A stretch of 7,903 nucleotides of DNA, taken from the NCBI GenBank assembly GCA_903933395.1, contig CAIZKA010000163.1, positions 1 to 7,903 on the forward strand, read 5' to 3'. Position 1 is the stretch's first letter, and each line of letters starts with the position of its first letter. Below, piece after piece: positions 1-7,903 of the stretch. The position numbers were made by a program, and so were the translations under genes. The notes beneath the pieces are model-generated. The model was not told where the DNA came from. It saw only the letters and a list, made by a program, of their open reading frames with translations, and made no database searches. The stretch is from an uncultured beta proteobacterium (GTDB taxonomy: Bacteria; Pseudomonadota; Gammaproteobacteria; Burkholderiales; Rhodocyclaceae).

Positions 1-660
1 CCACGCGGCATCGGGTTGCGCAGTCGCCACCGGCATGCCTTCGGCCACAGCGAGAGCGACGATGTCGGTCAGGTAGTACTCGCCCTGGGCGTTACGGTTG
101 CCCAGCGTTGGCAGCCAGCGCGCCAGCGCCGCAGTCGGCGCAACGAGGATGCCGGTGTTGATTTCGCCGATGGCCCGCTCGGCGTCGTCGGCGTCCTTCT
201 CCTCGACGATGCGGGTGACCTTGCCGCCGACTCGAACGATGCGGCCGTAGCCGCGGGGATTGTCCAGATGCGCGGTGAGCAGCGCCAGTTTGTCGCTACC
301 GGCGGCATCGATCAGGCGCCGCAAGGTTGAGGTGCGGGTCAGGGGCACGTCACCGTAAAGCACCAGTGTTGAAGACTCGGTCGGCGCGGACGCTGCGGCG
401 GCGGGCATGGCCTGCAGCACCGCATGGCCGGTCCCGAGCTGCGGTTCCTGCTTCGCCCAGGCCAGATCGGGTGCATCGAGTGCTTCGCGCACCCGTTCGC
501 CGCCATGGCCATACACCACGCAGATTTTTTTCGCGCCGAGATCGCGTGCGCTGTCTATGACGTGCGCCAGCAATGGCTTCCCCGCCAGCGGATGCAGGAC
601 CTTGGGCAGGTCGGAATGCATCCGTTTGCCCTGCCCGGCGGCGAGGATGACGACGTTCAA
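1..660 (-). CDS. glmU: Bifunctional UDP-GlcNAc pyrophosphorylase / GlcN-1-P acetyltransferase, N-terminal part (3' end outside window)
   Basis: GlmU is a cytoplasmic enzyme that acetylates glucosamine-1-phosphate and then joins the product to UTP, giving UDP-N-acetylglucosamine for peptidoglycan and lipopolysaccharide. The 220 visible codons cover the N-terminal uridylyltransferase (Rossmann-like) domain. The nucleotide-binding loop LAAGQGKRM is at residues 6-14 with the following Lys20. QLGTGHA is at 74-80, YGD with the metal-binding Asp at 102-104, GYGR at 137-140, VEEKDA at 152-157 and INTG at 167-170. The family is about 450 residues, so the left-handed beta-helix acetyltransferase half lies beyond the left edge. 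The start is TTG at 660-658: the translation from there (TTG read as Met, then NVVILAAGQG) matches the usual GlmU N-terminus, and no ATG upstream fits. It starts seven bases after the gltD stop, so it is probably co-transcribed with gltD. The frame is clean throughout. Identification is secure; the TTG start is likely. Confidence 0.96.
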   Translation of the reverse strand, partial: MNVVILAAGQGKRMHSDLPKVLHPLAGKPLLAHVIDSARDLGAKKICVVYGHGGERVREALDAPDLAWAKQEPQLGTGHAVLQAMPAAAASAPTESSTLVLYGDVPLTRTSTLRRLIDAAGSDKLALLTAHLDNPRGYGRIVRVGGKVTRIVEEKDADDAERAIGEINTGILVAPTAALARWLPTLGNRNAQGEYYLTDIVALAVAEGMPVATAQPDAAW

Positions 661-667
661 GGCCGGC

Positions 668-673
668 TCACCT
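668..673 (-). promoter_or_regulatory. Shine-Dalgarno of glmU, overlapping the gltD stop
   Basis: The minus strand reads AGGTGA, seven bases before the TTG start of glmU. Its last three bases are the gltD stop codon TGA. A ribosome finishing gltD would therefore sit on the glmU initiation site, which suggests translational coupling. The motif supports the TTG start at 660. Confidence 0.7.
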
Positions 674-2131
674 GGGCAAGGTAGACGAACCCATCAGGAA
701 CTGATCGACGGTACGCGCGCACTGGCGGCCTTCGCGAATCGCCCAGACCACCAGCGACTGCCCGCGCCGCATGTCGCCGGCGGCGAACACGCCGGGCACG
801 CTGGTGCTGTAGGACTGTTCGCCTTCGGTGGCCGCGCGGGCATTGCCGCGACCATCCTTTTCGACGCCGAAGGCATCGAGCACACCGCCGACCGGACTGA
901 GGAAGCCCATGGCGAGGAAAACGAAGTCGGCGGAAATTTCAAATTCCGAGCCCGGCACTTCGCTCATTTTCCCGCCGGCCCACTCGAGGCGTACCGCCTT
1001 GATGGCCTTGAGACGCCCGTTTTCACCGATGAATTCCTTGGTGCCTATGGACCAGTCGCGTCCGCAACCTTCATCGTGGGAGGAGGAAGTGCGCATGCGC
1101 AGCGGCCAGTAGGGCCAGGTCAGCGCGCCGTTCTCCTGCTCGGGCGGGCGCGGCAACAGTTCGATCTGGGTGATGCTGGCCGCACCATGGCGATTCGAGG
1201 TGCCGACGCAATCCGAGCCGGTATCGCCGCCACCGATGACGACGACATGCTTGCCCTTGACGTTGATCGGGTTCTTGCTGCCACCCGAAACTTCCTTGTT
1301 CTGCGGAATGAGGAACTCCAGCGCGAAATGCACGCCGGCGAGGTCGCGGCCCGGAACCGGCAGGTCGCGCGGATTTTCCGCGCCGCCGGCGAGCACCACG
1401 GCGTCGAAATCCTTCTTGAGCTGGGCGGGGCTGACGGTCTTCTTCGCGTCGTTGACGATGCCCTTGGGCAGCCCCGCGGCGGTGACCATGGTGCTGGTGA
1501 CGAACTTGACGCCCTCCGCCTTCATCTGTGCCATGCGCCAGTCGATCAGGCGCTTGTCGAGCTTGAAGTCGGGAATGCCGTAACGCAGCAGGCCGCCGAT
1601 GCGGTCGTTCTTTTCGAACACCGTCACGGCGTGACCGGCGCGCGCGAGTTGCTGGGCGGCGGCCATTCCGGCCGGGCCGGAGCCGACGATGGCGATTTTC
1701 TTGCCGGTATTCTTCGTCGCCGGTTGCGGCAGCACCCAGCCGCTCTCGCCGGCCTTGTCGATGATGGCGCGCTCGATGGACTTGATGCCGACCGGCGTCT
1801 GCGGGATGTTCAGCGTACAAGCCGCCTCGCAGGGTGCGGGGCAGATGCGGCTGGTGAACTCGGGAAAGTTGTTGGTCGAATGAAGGGTCTCGATGGCCTC
1901 GCGCCAGCGACCTTTGTAGACCAGGTCGTTCCAGTCCGGAATCAGGTTGTTGACCGGACAGCCGTTGTTGCAGAAGGGAATGCCGCAATCCATGCAGCGC
2001 GCGCCCTGGGTCTTTGCCTGATCGTCGTTCAGATGCGGGATGAATTCGCGATAGTGATGAACGCGCGTCGCCGCCTTTTCGTAGCTCTCGGAGATGCGCT
2101 GAAACTCGAGGAATCCGGTGGGCTTGCCCAT
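668..2131 (-). CDS. gltD: Glutamate synthase (NADPH) small (beta) subunit
   Basis: GltD is the FAD/NADPH subunit of bacterial glutamate synthase. It oxidises NADPH and passes electrons through iron-sulfur clusters to the FMN and 3Fe-4S centres of GltB. The protein is 487 residues, normal for the family. An N-terminal adrenodoxin-reductase-like iron-sulfur region carries C-x2-C-x4-C-x3-C at Cys46, 49, 54 and 58, and then C-x3-C-x3-C at Cys97, 101 and 105. The FAD-binding motif GSGPAG is at 150-155, with the acidic strand end (VFEKNDRIGG) at 171-180. The NADPH-binding motif GGGDTGSDC is at 300-308. The C-terminal FAD signature FAAGDMRRGQS starts at 449. The ATG at 2131 was chosen because GGAGG precedes it by seven bases and because GKPTGFLEFQR is the usual GltD N-terminus. 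It lies 127 bases after gltB, with an inverted-repeat-rich spacer between, and is almost contiguous with glmU. All expected cofactor residues are present and nothing is broken. Confidence 0.98.
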   Translation of the reverse strand: MGKPTGFLEFQRISESYEKAATRVHHYREFIPHLNDDQAKTQGARCMDCGIPFCNNGCPVNNLIPDWNDLVYKGRWREAIETLHSTNNFPEFTSRICPAPCEAACTLNIPQTPVGIKSIERAIIDKAGESGWVLPQPATKNTGKKIAIVGSGPAGMAAAQQLARAGHAVTVFEKNDRIGGLLRYGIPDFKLDKRLIDWRMAQMKAEGVKFVTSTMVTAAGLPKGIVNDAKKTVSPAQLKKDFDAVVLAGGAENPRDLPVPGRDLAGVHFALEFLIPQNKEVSGGSKNPINVKGKHVVVIGGGDTGSDCVGTSNRHGAASITQIELLPRPPEQENGALTWPYWPLRMRTSSSHDEGCGRDWSIGTKEFIGENGRLKAIKAVRLEWAGGKMSEVPGSEFEISADFVFLAMGFLSPVGGVLDAFGVEKDGRGNARAATEGEQSYSTSVPGVFAAGDMRRGQSLVVWAIREGRQCARTVDQFLMGSSTLPR

Positions 2132-2138
2132 TACGCTG

Positions 2139-2143
2139 CCTCC
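2139..2143 (-). promoter_or_regulatory. Shine-Dalgarno of gltD
   Basis: The minus strand reads GGAGG, seven bases before the ATG at 2131. This near-perfect ribosome binding site decides the start against the in-frame TTG at 2158, which sits inside a hairpin and has no such site. Confidence 0.8.
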
Positions 2144-2148
2144 GCAGG

Positions 2149-2167
2149 GCCGCCCCAAGGGGGCAGC
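2149..2167. repeat. Imperfect inverted repeat (hairpin 3 of gltB-gltD spacer)
   Basis: On the plus strand the arms are GCCGCCCC (2149-2156) and GGGGCAGC (2160-2167), separated by AAG. They pair at seven of eight positions, with one C-A mismatch. In the gltD mRNA the structure would end five bases upstream of the Shine-Dalgarno, so it could influence access to the gltD start without covering it. There is no T-run after it, so it is not an intrinsic terminator. Confidence 0.55.
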
Positions 2168-2182
2168 AAGTCATTGCACGGA

Positions 2183-2207
2183 AGTCGGCGCGCGCAGCGC
2201 GGCGACT
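2183..2207. repeat. Imperfect inverted repeat (hairpin 2 of gltB-gltD spacer)
   Basis: On the plus strand the core arms are GTCGGCGCG (2184-2192) and CGCGGCGAC (2198-2206), with a five-base loop CGCAG. Eight of nine positions pair, with one G-G mismatch, and a further A-T pair at 2183/2207 extends the stem. It is very GC-rich and has no T-run on either side. It is the middle of three consecutive inverted repeats in the spacer. Confidence 0.6.
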
Positions 2208-2218
2208 GAATCACTGTC

Positions 2219-2241
2219 ACCCCCTTGCCTGGCAAGGGGGT
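2219..2241. repeat. Perfect inverted repeat after gltB (hairpin 1 of gltB-gltD spacer)
   Basis: The plus-strand arms ACCCCCTTGCC (2219-2229) and GGCAAGGGGGT (2231-2241) are perfectly complementary around a single T at 2230. As RNA this gives a stem of about nine to ten pairs with a short loop. It lies 17 bases after the gltB stop on the minus strand. The bases following it on that strand (GACAGTGATTC) are not a T-run, so it is better read as an mRNA 3'-end-stabilising or REP-like element than as a Rho-independent terminator. gltD and gltB would then remain co-transcribed. Confidence 0.75.
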
Positions 2242-2258
2242 TGGGGGGAATGCCCTGG

Positions 2259-6887
<4,629 letters not shown>

Positions 6888-6895
6888 CGTGTCTT

Positions 6896-6900
6896 TCCTC
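6896..6900 (-). promoter_or_regulatory. Shine-Dalgarno of gltB
   Basis: The minus strand reads GAGGA, eight bases before the ATG at 6887, and fixes that start. It sits inside a 12-base inverted repeat, TTTCC-GA-GGAAA (6905-6894 on the minus strand). The stem would be short and weak, so strong occlusion of the site is not expected. Confidence 0.8.
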
Positions 6901-6910
6901 GGAAATACGA

Positions 6911-6926
6911 CCGGCAAAAAAGCCGG
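6911..6926 (-). promoter_or_regulatory. Alternative leader hairpin competing with the terminator
   Basis: On the minus strand CCGGC (6926-6922) and GCCGG (6915-6911) can pair across a loop made of the six-T tract. The CCGGC arm is also part of the 3' arm of the terminator stem just upstream, so the two structures cannot form together. This is the geometry of a possible switch, though the terminator stem is longer and should win unless something interferes. The function is inferred. Confidence 0.45.
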
Positions 6927-6948
6927 GGTGATGACACTCCCCGGCCTT
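6916..6948 (-). terminator. Rho-independent terminator in the dgt-gltB gap / gltB leader
   Basis: On the minus strand GCCGGGG (6945-6939) pairs perfectly with CCCCGGC (6928-6922) around a ten-base loop, and six Ts follow directly (6921-6916). The stem can be lengthened by a G-T and two A-T pairs into the T-run. This is a textbook intrinsic terminator. It lies 85 bases after the dgt stop, so it can end the dgt transcript. It also lies downstream of the predicted gltB promoter, so it would act in the gltB leader, about 58 bases after the likely transcription start. Confidence 0.85.
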
Positions 6949-6955
6949 GGATGTT

Positions 6956-6968
6956 CCGCGATACGCGG
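6956..6968 (-). other. Small hairpin at the 5' end of the gltB leader
   Basis: The 13 bases form a stem of CCGCG and CGCGG with a three-base loop (TAT on the minus strand). In a transcript starting near 6973 it would be the first structure, about five bases from the 5' end. It could protect the RNA from 5'-end decay or be part of the leader's folding. It is short, and its role is unknown. Confidence 0.45.
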
Positions 6969-6979
6969 CAAACGGTCCA

Positions 6980-7008
6980 AATATACCGCCAAAAGCGACT
7001 GATTTCAA
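6980..7008 (-). promoter_or_regulatory. Predicted sigma-70 promoter of gltB (gltBD-glmU)
   Basis: On the minus strand the -35 box TTGAAA (7008-7003) and the -10 box TATATT (6985-6980) each match the consensus at five of six positions and are separated by exactly 17 bases. Transcription would start near G6973, giving a leader of about 86 bases. The site is 25 bases after the dgt stop and is AT-rich against a GC-rich background. It is the best promoter seen in the window and would drive gltB, gltD and probably glmU. Strength and start point are predictions. Confidence 0.7.
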
Positions 7009-7011
7009 TAC

Positions 7012-7024
7012 GCTGCAATGCAGC
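7012..7024. promoter_or_regulatory. 13-bp palindrome upstream of the gltB -35 box (possible operator)
   Basis: The minus strand reads GCTGCATTGCAGC, six-base arms perfectly complementary around one central base. Its centre is about 45 bases upstream of the predicted transcription start and it ends three bases before the -35 box, a usual place for a dimeric regulator. No known regulator is recognised from the sequence. It could instead be a small hairpin just after the dgt stop. Confidence 0.4.
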
Positions 7025-7033
7025 AAACGACGG

Positions 7034-7903
7034 TCACAATTCGCCGACGGAGAACAGGCGGCGGTGCTCCTTCATCGAATAGCGGTCGGTCATGCCGGCG
7101 ATGTAGTCCGCTGTGGCGCGCGCGATGTTCTCTGCGGCGGCCATTTCCTGGTATTGGGGCGGCAGCAGGCGCGGATCGGCAACGAAGGCACTGAACAAAT
7201 CGCTGATGATGCGGCGCGCTTTCGCCGTCATGCGCAACACCTGATAGTGCTGGTACAGGTGGTCGCGCAGAAAAGCCTTGAGCGAGCGATTTTCGGCCTT
7301 CATCGTGTCGGTGAAGGCGATCAGCGGCGGCGCGGCATGGATATCTGCCAGCGTGGCCGGCGCCGCAGCAGTAATTCGCTGCGCCGACTCGGCGAGCAAA
7401 TCGGTGACCTGAGCATCGATCATGCGCCGTATGGTTTCGTGTACCCGGCGCCGGCCGGGCATGTGCGGAAATGCGGCATCAGCCTCCGCCGCGTGGCGGG
7501 CGAAGAGAGTTACGCCTTCGAGTTGCTCCAGGGTCAGCAGCCCGGAGCGCAGGCCATCGTCGACATCATGATTGTTGTAGGCGATCTCGTCGGCAAGATT
7601 GCAGATCTGGGCCTCGAGCGAAGGTCGCCGGCCTTCCAGAAAGCGCTGCCCGAGTTCGCCCAGTTCGCGGGCCCGGGCCGGCGAACAATGCTTGAGGATG
7701 CCCTCGCGCGTCTCGAACATCAGGTTGAGGCCGTCGAAAGCCCCATAGCGCTCTTCCAGCCGATCGACGATGCGCAGGCTTTGCAGGTTGTGTTCGAAAC
7801 CGCCATTGCTTTGCATGCACTCGTTCAAGGCGTCCTGGCCGGCATGGCCGAAGGGGGTATGGCCGAGGTCGTGTGCCAGCGCAATGGCCTCCGTCAGGTC
7901 GTC
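7034..7903 (-). CDS. dgt: dGTPase-like HD-domain dNTP triphosphohydrolase, C-terminal part (5' end outside window)
   Basis: Members of this family hydrolyse dNTPs (dGTP in the classical case) to the nucleoside and triphosphate, regulating dNTP pools in the cytoplasm. The open frame runs off the right edge, leaving 289 codons of a family usually about 370-380 residues, so roughly the first quarter is missing. Visible parts include the HD-domain core ALAHDLGHTPFGHAG close to the right edge, with the metal-binding His-Asp pair. GFEHNLQSLRIVDRLEERY follows. Then comes NLADEIAYNNHDVDDGLR, whose first Asp (about visible residue 105) is the expected metal ligand. The C-terminal HD-associated region ends FSVGEL before TGA at 7036-7034. 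An in-frame TTG at 7828 is not the start, because the conserved HD motif lies upstream of it. The true nucleotide preference (dGTP or broader) cannot be read from sequence. The gene is followed by the gltB promoter and a terminator, so it is probably the last gene of its own unit. Confidence 0.95.
   Translation of the reverse strand, partial: DDLTEAIALAHDLGHTPFGHAGQDALNECMQSNGGFEHNLQSLRIVDRLEERYGAFDGLNLMFETREGILKHCSPARARELGELGQRFLEGRRPSLEAQICNLADEIAYNNHDVDDGLRSGLLTLEQLEGVTLFARHAAEADAAFPHMPGRRRVHETIRRMIDAQVTDLLAESAQRITAAAPATLADIHAAPPLIAFTDTMKAENRSLKAFLRDHLYQHYQVLRMTAKARRIISDLFSAFVADPRLLPPQYQEMAAAENIARATADYIAGMTDRYSMKEHRRLFSVGEL

Noticed and set aside
2132..2158. N-terminal extension of GltD to a TTG at 2158
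   Set aside because: The TTG lies inside an inverted repeat without a ribosome binding site; GGAGG precedes the ATG at 2131, which matches the family N-terminus.
407..2209. A 600-codon open frame on the plus strand opposite gltD and part of glmU
   Set aside because: It has the same cause: it is register-matched to gltD and free of stops because gltD avoids TTA, CTA and TCA. The opposite strand encodes complete conserved proteins.
2219..2241. Perfect hairpin after gltB as a transcription terminator
   Set aside because: No T-run follows on either strand, and gltD downstream has no visible promoter of its own, so termination here would leave gltD unexpressed.
2220..2248. G-rich plus-strand stretch considered as a G-quadruplex
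   Set aside because: Only two long G-runs lie close together (2236-2240 and 2243-2248); a further suitable run is about 70 bases away, so the perfect hairpin explains the sequence better.
6888..6992. N-terminal extension of GltB to an upstream in-frame start at 6992
   Set aside because: The extension would begin upstream of the predicted transcription start and run through the terminator stem. The ATG at 6887 has a good Shine-Dalgarno and gives a normal short propeptide before the catalytic Cys.

Overview
This window is ordinary, well-conserved housekeeping DNA from a GC-rich bacterium. It is most likely a betaproteobacterium, and the dgt-gltB-gltD order together with the protein sequences suggests something near the Rhodocyclales; the exact lineage is an inference. 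All four genes lie on the minus strand and read from right to left: dgt (5' end outside the window), gltB, gltD, glmU (3' end outside the window). No tRNA, rRNA, CRISPR array, insertion sequence, phage gene or other mobile element was seen, and there is no gene-free stretch longer than about 150 bases.

Region by region (right to left). At 7903-7034 is the C-terminal 289 codons of an HD-domain dNTP triphosphohydrolase (Dgt family). The 146-base gap from 7033 to 6888 is the richest non-coding part. It holds a 13-bp palindrome, a near-consensus sigma-70 promoter with a 17-bp spacer, a small hairpin, a complete intrinsic terminator lying downstream of that promoter but upstream of gltB, a competing hairpin that reuses the terminator's 3' arm, and a good Shine-Dalgarno. 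At 6887-2259 is gltB, the large subunit of NADPH-dependent glutamate synthase, intact. A 127-base spacer follows, packed with three inverted repeats. At 2131-668 is gltD, the small subunit, intact. Seven bases after its stop, glmU begins with a TTG codon whose Shine-Dalgarno overlaps the gltD stop; its N-terminal uridylyltransferase part runs off the left edge.

How the genes fit together: GltB and GltD form glutamate synthase (GOGAT), which takes glutamine plus 2-oxoglutarate to two glutamates using electrons from NADPH that enter through GltD. GlmU makes UDP-N-acetylglucosamine for peptidoglycan and lipopolysaccharide, a pathway whose nitrogen comes from glutamine through GlmS. The tight gltD-glmU junction suggests co-transcription of nitrogen assimilation and envelope-precursor synthesis. 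Dgt controls dNTP pools and looks like the end of the preceding transcription unit.

No previously undescribed protein system was found. The most interesting signal is regulatory: a promoter-terminator-gltB arrangement that could be an attenuator or could release a short leader RNA. The very long plus-strand ORFs opposite gltB and gltD are explained by codon bias and were rejected.
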